DNA of 64,000 bases from Nemertoderma westbladi (Eukaryota > Xenacoelomorpha > Nemertodermatida > Nemertodermatidae): contig JAUCBJ010004470.1 of NCBI GenBank assembly GCA_032718475.1, positions 57,788-121,787 on the forward strand, written 5' to 3'. Each line of letters starts with the position of its first letter. Within the stretch, counting starts at the first letter, position 1. This document shows, piece by piece, positions 55,469 to 64,000 of the stretch. Below the pieces are notes generated by a model. That model was given only the letters and a program-made list of their open reading frames with translations. It did no database searches and was not told the origin of the DNA. Made by a program: the position numbers and the translations under genes.

Positions 55469-58085
55469 TTATCTTCGATCCCCCCTTCTGTCCTCGTCTT
55501 CGTACTGGTACATCCTGTACCCTTCTCCCGGTGTATGGTATATCTCACCAGGCTGCGTCTTTCCAGGATGACGGCAATCTCCCGGAGTTCGACCCCACTG
55601 ACTCTCTAACTCCATTTCTACTGCCGACGGTTCACTGTCCGTCCTTGCTCTCCGGTTGCTCGTAGCAACGCTTCTTCTATTCTCTTCACTTCTTCTCTCT
55701 TCAGCGTAGTGATCCCCTTCGTGAGATCTCTCTTTGACCTCCCGGATAAACTCCACTGTTCTTCTTCCGTCTTCCGACTGGGATCGACGTCTTGTTGCTT
55801 GCCCGCTCACGGCGCCAACCTCTCTATCCCTACCCAGTTGGACGCTCCTGGGGATACTCGCAATCCCCCTACTATACTCTGTCGTCGGGTACCGCGGTTC
55901 ACCTAACTCGCCCCGCGCATTATCTGCCGACGCTTGTGGGACATTCTCTGCCCCCCCCCTCTCGCCACTGATCTCTCGTGGTGGGGTGCCCGTAGCCCCC
56001 CCCCCCCCCATCCGCCACCTCTTACTTCGCTACCTCCTACTTCGCTTCTAAGCCCCTCTCTAGTCGACGCACTATCTCTACTCCGACTGGGTCTACTCAC
56101 CCCCGCCTCTTCCTGTGTGACTGCATGGCCTTGCAGGCTCACGTCGGGTTGACTCACCCCCGCTACTCCCTGCCTAACTACGTGGCCTTGCAGGTTCCCG
56201 TCGGGTTCACTCACCCCCACTACTCCCTGCGTAACTATGTGGCCTTGCAGGCTCTCGCTGGTCGGACCACCTGTCTCCCCTACGTTCATATTAATTGCAC
56301 CGTTATTCATAATGTTATTTTGATTAATTTCTCCGGGGTTATTATCTGACGCAACATTATTATCTAAGTTATTTAAATTGCTTAAATTATTTTGTTCAGA
56401 ATTAGGGCTATTATTTGGAATATTCTGCACATTTAAATTAGAATTATTTGGATTATTTTGCACGTTTAAATGAGTATTATTTGGATTATTTTGTACGTTT
56501 AAATTAGTATTATTTGGATTATTTTGCACATTTAAATCAAAATTATTATTACCGGGTAAAATATTATTTCCTGCAACAAAGGTCTGATTAGGGTTGTCTA
56601 CTACGGTACTATTAATATTAATTCCTTCTAACGTATTATTATTACCCCCACCCCCCAGTCCTTTGGTATTTTACACCAAGTAAAACCCAAGTTTACACCA
56701 GTCCTGGGTCTGTTGTCCGGTGCCTGTAAGTGGGGTGTTAACAAACGTTTCCATTACTTCTGGCTCCTCGTAAACACTACCCGAACGAGCCTCACTCTCC
56801 GATAATCCCAACTTCGCCAGTTCCAACCGGCGCTTTTGCTTCGCCTGGTATTGCATAAGCCCTGGGTATGCATATCATCCCGCATACGCTTTCCCGCTCT
56901 CTCTCTCCCTCTATCCTCTCTCAAACTTTGGTCGGCCAACTCTGCCTCTCTTGCAATCCTCTCAACCCTCCTCGCCTCACGATCCTTGCGCTCATTCGTT
57001 TCCCTCTCAATTATTTCAGCCTCTCGCATCTTATGCTCGCTTTCCAGTCTTGCCTACCGCTCCTCGCGCTCTTTGCAATCGCTTGTCTCTCTCGACTCTC
57101 GCTCTCTGCCCTCCCTCATTTCTCTCTCCTCACCCTCTCTAAAGTTTAGCGCCACCCTCTCGGCTCCCTCTTTACACTCTCTCACTAAATCTCTCTTTCT
57201 CTAATAACGCGGTTCCCTTGTCCAGTTGCCTCTCCAGCTCCTTCTGATCTAGCGCCACAAGGTCTAATTGACACACCAGATATATCTCTAACACCCTTCT
57301 TGCTTCTGCGGTTTATGTAGCGGACTTATCGGTCGCAACGGACTCCCATCGCTTCTCTGTCCTACTGATTTTCCCCCACTTTCTGGGGTTCTCACTGACC
57401 GACGACACCGAATCCTTGGGGTTAACCTCGGGTTCACCGTCGTGCGGGTCCGCCAAACCCACTAACTTAATTCCCCTAGCATCCACTAAGTAAGGCCCTA
57501 CGTACACTACCTCTGGCTCCATTACCCCAGATCGCCACAATTCAAACAGTTCCGTGGCGACCCCCTCGCTCTCTCACTCGCCAGTTCTCCCTGTCCAAAA
57601 CGGACTAAATAGCAAAAGTGTTTATTTGACTCACCTAGCCTCAGGTATAGTTTAGGCTGGTCTACCTTTTTCCCTTCCTTGGCCTCCTTAAGTAGTTTCT
57701 TGGTGGTGTTGTAGGCCCGTCGTAGCCGATCACTCGTCCCGACATCCTCTTCGCTGACTCCGCCTCCTCTCCTCATCCAGCGTCGTACCGGCGGCCTCAC
57801 CATCGCCGTTCCGGTGTGCCGTCCGTCGCCCTCAGCCTGTGTCAGGCCGGCGACTTCGGTATTCCGACCGCCGTCGTCGTCGCGCGTCGACTTGTCTCCC
57901 TCTCTCCTTCGTAGTTGACGGCCGCCCTCCGCTTGGGCTACCGGATCGTCCCTCGTCGGCGAATCTGGCATGGCTGGCCAATACCATCGCGTTGCGGCCT
58001 CACGGATCATTTGGTTGGTGTCGCCCGGGGTCCGCGGCGGCGTCCTCTCTCCCTCTGATAATCGGGGCGTTCTTTCTTCTGCCAT
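55469..58085 (-). pseudogene. BEL/Pao gag N-terminal frames with Asn-rich repeats
   Basis: A set of broken frames from the likely first ATG at 58085 (MAEERTPRLSEGERTPPRTP) to 55469. It includes an Arg/Glu coiled-coil-like segment (57029-56754, REAEIIERETNERKDREARR) and a low-complexity Asn-rich block near 56380-56529 built of NNPNNTNLNVQ-type decapeptide repeats. It also has a QGHVVRQGVAGVSQPD-type repeat at about 56110-56250 (about 66 bp, three copies) and a basic segment. The composition is like gag/nucleic-acid-binding proteins, without diagnostic motifs. Confidence 0.6.
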
Positions 58086-58144
58086 CTTTCTGTCTCCTTG
58101 CAGTCACAGTTTTTAGTTGGCAGTTAGACTCGGTAGTTAATGAC

Positions 58145-58805
58145 TGTGACGGGATCGGAGATCCCGACTGGGTTAGAAATGTACGCATCACCGTTCTGCT
58201 GGGCAGTCGTGCTAGTTGCTTTGGCCGAAGGCCGTTGGGGAAAACAATAAGAGTTTCTGTTGTTTCTCAATATTGATTAACGTAAACGATAATAGCACGT
58301 CGGTAGTGATAAAGATGTAATAGCAGAAAAATACAGATTAATTGCTTTTACTGGCGGTGGTCATTAACTATGACCAGTCTGCACTGACTGGATAACTGAA
58401 TCAACTGACAGGTAAATCAGTAATGTAGGATAATATATGGTTAACACACATGGATATTGATTTCACCTCTTACTGTATTTTGGCCCTCTGTACCCAATGG
58501 ATGCTTTCCTATCTCTAATCACGTGCTTCCCTCCCCACTATTGGCTAATATACTAATTATCACTTTGGCACTCCCTGTGAGTGTTTCCCCCCACTGCTAG
58601 CCTCTACTAGCTGTATTCCCTCAGAGGTGGTTTGACCTCTCACCTCTCTCTGTGGCTTTGGGGCTTGTGTCCCCCCCCCCCCCCCCCCCCAATGTTGGTT
58701 ATGAGACGAGATTAATATTGGTAATCTCGTATCCCCAACATATTGCTAAAATGCCACTGGTCCCATTTTCTGGTGGGTAATGAAGCGGAATTGAATCCAC
58801 TTACA
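58145..58805 (-). repeat. BEL/Pao 5' LTR
   Basis: Starts TGTGACGGGATCGG and ends CCACTTACA on the plus strand. It contains a C20-type run at 58671-58690. It lacks a 3-bp ACG present in the other LTR near 47194. Confidence 0.92.
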
Positions 58806-58810
58806 AAAAT
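58806..58810. repeat. Target-site duplication AAAAT, right (BEL/Pao)
   Basis: Identical to 46971-46975. Confidence 0.85.
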
Positions 58811-59320
58811 GTTGTCGAACCATCGTATACTGATTTGATTGCTGCAACAATTTCACCAGGAATCCCATATAATGAAAGTATGCTGAACATACGTGAGCGA
58901 GAGACTCAATCAACCAAAGATGACATCCATATCTGAATCTGTCTTTCTGTTTTGATAACTCTTCAATTATCCTTCTATGTGCCAAAATGGGCTCCATGGT
59001 CCCACGACCTTTACGGAACCCATTCTGATTTCCACGGAGCAGTCTCTCAATGGGATCCCTGATGCGATTTAATATAATTATAGTGTATAGCTTTGCAGCA
59101 ATCGAGATCAATGAGATTCCCTGAAAAGAACCATAGAGTGTTCGGTTGCCTTTCTTGGGAACTGGCACCAACTTATTTGTTTTCATTTCTTGTCGAACTT
59201 ATTGTCATTCTGTACATTTCTACTATGATGGGATAAATAATCTGCAAACACTCAGGTATTTTAATGACCTCAGGGGGGACACCATATACTCTACTGGTAC
59301 AATTGGCCTTAATGCTCTTT
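58811..59320 (-). pseudogene. RTE-like LINE, RT fragment (right part, split by BEL/Pao)
   Basis: The minus strand encodes NKLVPVPKKGNRTLYGSFQG, ISLISIAAKLYTIIILNRI, LLRGNQNGFRKGRGTMEPIL (RT motifs 1-2) and then IVAAIKSVYDG, which joins in frame to 46970 when the BEL/Pao insertion is skipped. It is nearly identical to 12869-13129. Non-coding remains of the same element extend to about 59320. A piece of RT including motif A (about 58900-58960) is degraded. Confidence 0.88.
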
Positions 59321-59582
59321 TATGAATTTATGACCCAGAATAGACGTCATAAACATGAAACACGGAGATATGTTTATTGTACTTGACTTGGTGACCCGAC
59401 GTAGAATAGTTTCTTAATATGACACACCATCTGTCAAAAGATTACCGAGATATCGTGACTTATCCCTCAGTTTGCTGTTCACTATCCATGACATAAGGTA
59501 CAGTACATGGATATTGGATAAGTAATTATGCAAGTCGACAACGTTCTTTAGTTGATTATGGTGGTCAGGATTCCATTAACCT
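59321..59582. other. Intergenic
   Basis: No feature recognised. Confidence 0.3.
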
Positions 59583-61165
59583 TATTAAACCCGGGAGGGG
59601 GTCAATATGACCCCACCCCCTTGGCTTTTTTTGTTATAACTCTGAAACAAACGCAGTGGCGAATCTGAAATTTTATGACTTATCCTAAAAATTTATTGTC
59701 TTCCTATTAATGAAAACTGTTTTCAAAAATATTGGGAAGTTTTCGAGTTATAGCCCCATTTTTTAACCCTACTTTTGGCACTTTTTTTGAGGAGTTGTTT
59801 GGAAATTTTATATTTCATGAAATATGATTTGCAAACATCTCTATTTTTTATTTACACTGATTTTTTGGAGTTTACAATTAGATGGAATTTATATAAATAA
59901 ATTTAGAAATTCCAAACTCGTTTTTTTCGGTGGGTGCCAATTTTGGTGGCAGCACCAAATTTTGAAATATGTCAATTTTTGTAAATTGATTATTTGAACC
60001 TGTTTTTTTGCGCAATAGGGGTTTTTGGTTTCGTTGGAATATTTGCGAGTTGCACCAGGCGTAACAATCTTGTATTTTTCGGCGTTGTGTGCAAAATTTG
60101 GTGCCAGCTCGAAATTTTGAAAATCCATTCAATAATTCAATTGCTTGTGACGGCGACAACTTATTTCTCGCGTTTTAGAGGTTTATAGCGGTTCGTATTC
60201 AATGGAATATATAATTATCTAACTAGACATCTCAAACTTGTATTTTTCGGAAGTGGGTGCAAAATTTGGTGCTATCAGTACCAAATTTTGAAAACCATCA
60301 AATATATCAATTGATTGTGTCATCATTGTTTCTTGCGTTATACGGGTTTGTGAGGGTTCTGAATTCAATGGAATAAGTAAAAATTGCATAAGAGTTTTCA
60401 AACTTGTATTTTTCGCGGTGAGGTGAAAATTTTTGTGCCAGCACCAAATTTTTGAAAATAAGCAAATTGATCAATAGATAGTATCATCCTGTTTCTTGCG
60501 TTATCCGGGTTTATGAGGGTCCTGAATCCGATGGAATCAATAAAAACCGCACTGGACATCTCAAACTTGTACTTTTTGGTGATGGGTCCGAAATTTGGTG
60601 CTAGCACCAAAATTTGCCATATTACGCCATAAAATACGATTAGCAATGATCTGGCAAATTAGAAATGTATTCCATTAGAATCAGCGCCCCAGAAAATCCT
60701 GAACAATGTGAATTTATGGCATCGTATATGAGTGAATTAAAAATTTTGTGTTCAAACTGAAAAGTGCTGGTTACTTGTTTTTTTTCATTTTTTGCCTACG
60801 TAGAGGACTAAAACAGCCATTTATAGTAATCAGATTATTTTTAAATATTTTCCAATGGATTTTACGCACCAGAAAACCTGTATTGAAAAACAATTAGCCG
60901 AAAATTGTAACTTTCAAATTTTATGAAAATTTCATCAGCTACTTGTAATTTTGGTGCTGAAAAATAACCACCCCAGTACTTTTTTTCGAAATTTTTTTTC
61001 GGTCGGATTCAGACTGGTGAAATCTACGTACAAACAAAAAATCAGACGTTTTCATTAAAATTTGTAGATTTTAGAGGGGGGGGGGGGGGGGGGGGGGGGT
61101 CAATATGACCCCCTCCCTGATATTTGTACATATACAACATTTTATAGCCCGGTACTAATAGGGTT
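59583..61165. mobile_element. Non-autonomous element with GGGGTCAATATGACCCC at both ends
   Basis: The 17-bp GGGGTCAATATGACCCC occurs at 59598-59614 and at 61096-61112, near the two ends. AACCTTATTAAACCCGGG on the left and CCGGTACTAATAGGGTT on the right are roughly inverted and may be the termini. The interior (59900-60700) is a degenerate tandem array of about 165-bp units, each with AAACTTGTATTTTTCGG, a GTGCAAAATTTGGTGC-type palindrome and TTCAATGGAAT (starts near 59910, 60066, 60236, 60401, 60564). A G24 run (61076-61099) precedes the right 17-mer. There is no coding capacity. Confidence 0.65.
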
Positions 61166-61568
61166 AGTGCAGTAATATATCATGAATTCGTTTTTGCTAG
61201 CACTATTTGTATGCAATCTGGCCTCATTAGCAGCCCTTTTCACTTTATTCAGTACAGTAGAGTTGTGCATCTGCTAGCATATTATATTCCTCTATTTGGA
61301 GCCAATGTGTCTCCTTGCAGTACACCAGCCACGTTATTTCACTATCTGATGAGAGTTAGGCCTACCTGACCTTTTGTCATACAGTAAAAACAATCCCATA
61401 CAAGTCACGATTACGTGGCTTCTTTAGCTGAATCTTCTGATATCATACAGTACCTAGCAGTTTATATTGTAAAAATTTATATATATTTTTTTATCACCTT
61501 TCACCAGTTATATCATAACCTTAATAACAACATAGAATAATCTTTGAAGCACTCTGTATTCCTGCAAA
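61166..61568. promoter_or_regulatory. Upstream region of the secreted peptide gene
   Basis: A TTTATATATATTTTTTT stretch at about 61477-61494 could serve as a TATA box for the peptide gene, about 75-90 bp before its ATG. Otherwise nothing is recognised. Confidence 0.3.
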
Positions 61569-61934
61569 ATGAATAAGTTGATAGTTTTAGTTGTGGTTTG
61601 TATGCTGGTTGTTATCATTCACGGAGTTGAACTTGAAGAGTCATTGTTTGAAAAAGTTTACTTCAGATGTTGCCGTCTCGCGCACAGGAAAAGGCGATCT
61701 GCCGAAATCACCAATGAAGATTCTGATTCCTTTCTTAAACAACTTAGTCGAAGAGCTCTCCATGAAGAAATATGCTGCGAGATCGATATCGATGAACCTG
61801 ACTTAGATCGAGAGGAAGCTCGCGAAGTCGTCGAATCGGAATGTATCGAGGAAAGGTGTAATACACACGAAATCGACGAAAATTGCTTTGAAATTCCTCC
61901 TTCCTGGTCCAGTACTTTTACAGGATGTTATTAA
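61569..61934 (+). CDS. Small secreted cysteine-rich peptide precursor
   Basis: 121 residues, single exon, in-frame TGA upstream, start context AAAATGA. Residues 1-19 form a strong signal peptide (MNKLIVLVVVCMLVVIIHG). The rest is acidic, with eight cysteines at 34, 35, 69, 70, 92, 97, 106 and 120. Basic clusters HRKRRS (39-44) and SRRA (60-63) look like proprotein-convertase sites. Cleavage would separate an N-terminal CC segment from a C-terminal segment with CC-x21-C-x4-C-x8-C-x13-C. The layout (signal, CC segment, dibasic linker, CC segment) recalls insulin/relaxin precursors. However, the diagnostic A-chain pattern CC-x3-C-x8-C and the B-chain spacing are absent, so I do not assign it to that family. 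It is most likely a secreted signalling, structural or defence peptide. It is not recognised otherwise. Confidence 0.7.
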   Translation: MNKLIVLVVVCMLVVIIHGVELEESLFEKVYFRCCRLAHRKRRSAEITNEDSDSFLKQLSRRALHEEICCEIDIDEPDLDREEAREVVESECIEERCNTHEIDENCFEIPPSWSSTFTGCY

Positions 61935-62431
61935 GTGTCGCGATATCGTCATAACGAATTGAATGAGAACTGGAGTAAAAATAATTCAGTTATTTTTATG
62001 TATTTATTGATGGTCTAATAGTTCATTATTGTAATTTCTCTACTGATACAGTATAAAGTTTTTACAGTAGAAAATTGACATACGTTTAGAAATGCCGCCT
62101 CCTTGTATCTCCATTGTAGTTGCACCTCTGACAGAGAAACAGCTATTTTTTCTAGAAGCCTATGTACTATGTACTAACTAAATGGCTAATAAGTACGTAC
62201 AACTGCTTACTTCGTCACTCGCTCCATACCTAGCTTAACTATTGGTAAATAGATAAAAATAAATGATATTTGATTTTGTTTTCATCATCACCACCACGCT
62301 GTACACTCAGCCATGGTTACGGGTTGTAGCATTGGTGGAGGATTCATGTAGGGCCTACTGTATACAGTTATATATTATTATTAGAGATTTTGAATCCGTT
62401 AATAAACACGATTATATCCAATCTAAATTAT
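61935..62431. other. 3' flank of the peptide gene
   Basis: AT-rich, with no further gene. No canonical AATAAA in the first 200 bp; AAAATAAATG near 62257 is a possible distal signal. Confidence 0.3.
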
Positions 62432-63254
62432 ATGTGGCTGGCCACGAGAAAAGGGACCTTATGTCGCAAAACCTGATTCTGAGATAATCGCGTTTAAAGT
62501 TTCCCTCTATTTTTGAACAAATTTAATTGGATTATCGATTTAGAAATGTATAAAACGATGAGGGAAATTCAAATTGGTTCTGATATTCAATATACCTAGG
62601 AAATAACTAATTATAGGAAGCAATATAAGATGTTGCAGTGTTGTATATAACACTGTCTTAGGGTTTTCATGTCTGAATTTAGGACTGTAATAAATTGTAA
62701 TTGTACTACTGTAATATGTAGGTACTGTAGGCTTTCATTTTTTCCTTCAATTTGTCTGTTATTTTTTAAATGCAATATGGCTGTCATTTTTTGTAAAATT
62801 TTGTAATCCCAATAAAGAATTCAAAATACAAATAATTTTAAATTTTGTTAAAAAAATTTATCTTTTTGAAAAAATGTTAAATAAAAAAAATTTTTTTTGG
62901 TTGCATGTTTTTTTGAAATTTTTTTAAAATAGTTCATTAACAATATTAATAGTTTCAAAGTGTTAAAAGTTTTATAAAAAGCCGAATAACATTGAGTTGC
63001 CTAACTATATAGTAAGAATTGCTATCATATTATTAATATTTTCCATTTTTTCGCTTATTATAACCGCTATTAATAAAATTTTTTTTGCTACCCGATCCAC
63101 CTTCACATAAATCGCTATAACTTTCTTTTGGAAATAGATATTGAGACACCGTTTTTTTTGTTAAAATCTCTGGAAAATTCTGCATCTCATAGGCCTAATA
63201 ACTCAAAATCGACCTCCGGTGACATAAGGTCCCTTTTCTCGTGGCCAGCCACAT
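62432..63254. mobile_element. Non-autonomous transposon with perfect 34-bp TIRs
   Basis: 62432-62465 (starting ATGTGGCTGGCCACGAGAAA) is the exact reverse complement of 63221-63254. The five bases ATTAT lie directly outside both ends (62427-62431 and 63255-63259), a likely target-site duplication. The 823-bp element is AT-rich, with no coding frame of note. TIR identity suggests recent activity or gene conversion. Confidence 0.88.
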
Positions 63255-63375
63255 ATTATTATAATCATGATACGATAGCAGAACCATTACAGATTAATTA
63301 CTATGTTAATATTGTACAGTAAATTATTACATTATACACTGTAGTACATTATAACAAAAGATTAACAATATTTGT

Positions 63376-63940
63376 TACATAGTAGAGCAAACGGTTGTCA
63401 GTAGGTTAGTGGGACACGTAAAGGACGTGGGTACATCGTAGAGAAAACGGTTGTCACATAAGTAGGCTAGAAGTAGGACACGTAGGGGACGTAGGTACAG
63501 CACATCGTAGAGGAAACGGTTGTCACATAAGTAGGCTAGAGGGACACGTAGGAGACGTGGGTACATCGTAGAGGAAACGGTTGTCACATAAGTAGGCTAG
63601 TAGGACACGTAGGGGATGTGGGCACATCGTAGAGGAAACGGTTGTCACATAAGTAGGCTAGTGGGACACGTAGGGGACGTGGGTACATCGTAGAAGAAAC
63701 GGTTGTCACATAAAGTAGGCTAGTGGGACACGTAGGGGACGTGGGTACATCGTAGAAGAAACGGTTGTCACATAAGTAGGCTACACCCCCCTAGAAGTGG
63801 GACACGTAGGGGACGTGGGTACAGTACATCGCAGAGGAAATGGGCCTAGTTGTTACATAAGTAGTGGGACACGTAAGGGACAGTGTTACACCATAGAATG
63901 AATGGTTCTTACATAAATAGTGGGACATCTAGAGAACTGT
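63376..63940. repeat. 61-bp minisatellite
   Basis: About nine tandem units containing GTGGGACACGTAGGGGACGT, GGGTACATCGTAGAGGAAAC and GGTTGTCACATAAGTAGGCT. Copies at the right end (63780-63940) are more diverged and have insertions. There is no coding signal. Confidence 0.9.
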
Positions 63941-64000
63941 GGGTGTAAAAGCTTTTGTGGGATAACTGATACGTTTGCCTTTGCTGGCCAGTTCCCCCCC
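63941..64000. other. Window edge
   Basis: Unassigned; ends in a C run cut by the window border. Confidence 0.3.

Larger units (their letters stand above)
46976..58805 (-). mobile_element. BEL/Pao LTR retrotransposon, complete outline but defective
   Basis: 11.83 kb. LTRs of 664 bp (46976-47639) and 661 bp (58145-58805) run TG...CA on the plus strand; in element orientation they begin TGTAAG. They differ at roughly 20-25 positions plus small indels. The TSD is AAAAT. A G-rich polypurine tract (reverse complement of CTCCCCCCC at 47640-47648) adjoins the 3' LTR. Internal order in element orientation: gag-like frames, Asn-rich repeats, DUF1759, zinc knuckle remnant, aspartic protease, RT, RNase H, integrase, DUF5641, a 68-bp tandem repeat, and an extra 3' frame. 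Protease-RT-RNase H-integrase with DUF1759 and DUF5641 is the BEL/Pao signature. Several stops and frameshifts interrupt the polyprotein. No tRNA primer site was recognised. Confidence 0.95.

Noticed and set aside
56125-56349. Plus-strand frame with repeated VALQ units
   Set aside because: Antisense of the repeat-bearing gag region of the BEL/Pao element.
61569-61934. Assignment of the secreted peptide to the insulin/relaxin family
   Set aside because: The signal and dibasic layout fits, but the required CC-x3-C-x8-C A-chain spacing is absent.

Overview
The window looks like nuclear DNA of an invertebrate animal. Non-coding DNA is AT-rich and full of decayed transposons. At least one gene is clearly spliced with GT/AG introns. 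The recognisable genes are animal genes: a CPEB1/Orb-type RNA-binding protein, a TIAM/Still-life RhoGEF, the GPI-GalNAc transferase PGAP4 and the mitochondrial complex III subunit UQCRQ. I cannot name the phylum from the sequence. There is no bacterial or plasmid organisation, and I found no convincing complete tRNA or rRNA gene and no CRISPR array.

Layout from left to right. 0-7 kb holds LINE 3' ends and the small UQCRQ gene (2475-2774, +). 7.4-10.2 kb is CPEB (8032-9822, +), with a recognisable promoter area, one intron just before the ATG and a 3' end carrying a candidate cytoplasmic polyadenylation element. 11-13.3 kb holds more LINE debris and a TA-flanked MITE. 14.1-16.7 kb is PGAP4 in two exons (+). 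17-20 kb is a palindromic element interrupted by a LINE with an 11-bp target duplication. 20-25.8 kb is mostly unassignable AT-rich DNA with a MITE and a tRNA-like SINE fragment. 25.8-27.2 kb is a 22-bp minisatellite, directly downstream of the TIAM-like gene (27340-31509, -), whose 1389 codons lie in one exon.

From 32 kb on the window is mainly mobile DNA. It holds a pogo/Tigger-type DNA transposon (32.1-35.3 kb), a GTACAAAA inverted-repeat element (35.5-36.4 kb), hairpin-rich repeats (36.8-38.3 kb), and a decayed protein-primed family B DNA polymerase with a divergent TATA-binding-protein-like reading frame beside it (38.7-42.3 kb). After these come a satellite (42.6-44.2 kb), a LINE fragment (44.2-45.1 kb) and an 11.8-kb BEL/Pao LTR retrotransposon (46976-58805, -). 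That element has both LTRs and a 5-bp target duplication, and it sits inside an older LINE. It carries an extra 3' reading frame resembling a DEDD 3'-5' exonuclease. The right end holds another repeat-built transposon, a small secreted cysteine-rich peptide gene (61569-61934, +), a 34-bp-TIR element and a 61-bp minisatellite.

The host genes do not form a pathway together; they are ordinary scattered eukaryotic genes. The two largest (CPEB, TIAM-like) are strikingly GC-rich at third codon positions against an AT-rich background, and both are uninterrupted by introns in their coding parts. The most notable unexplained items are the TBP-like frame next to the viral-type PolB, the exonuclease-like 3' frame of the BEL/Pao element, and the cysteine-rich secreted peptide.
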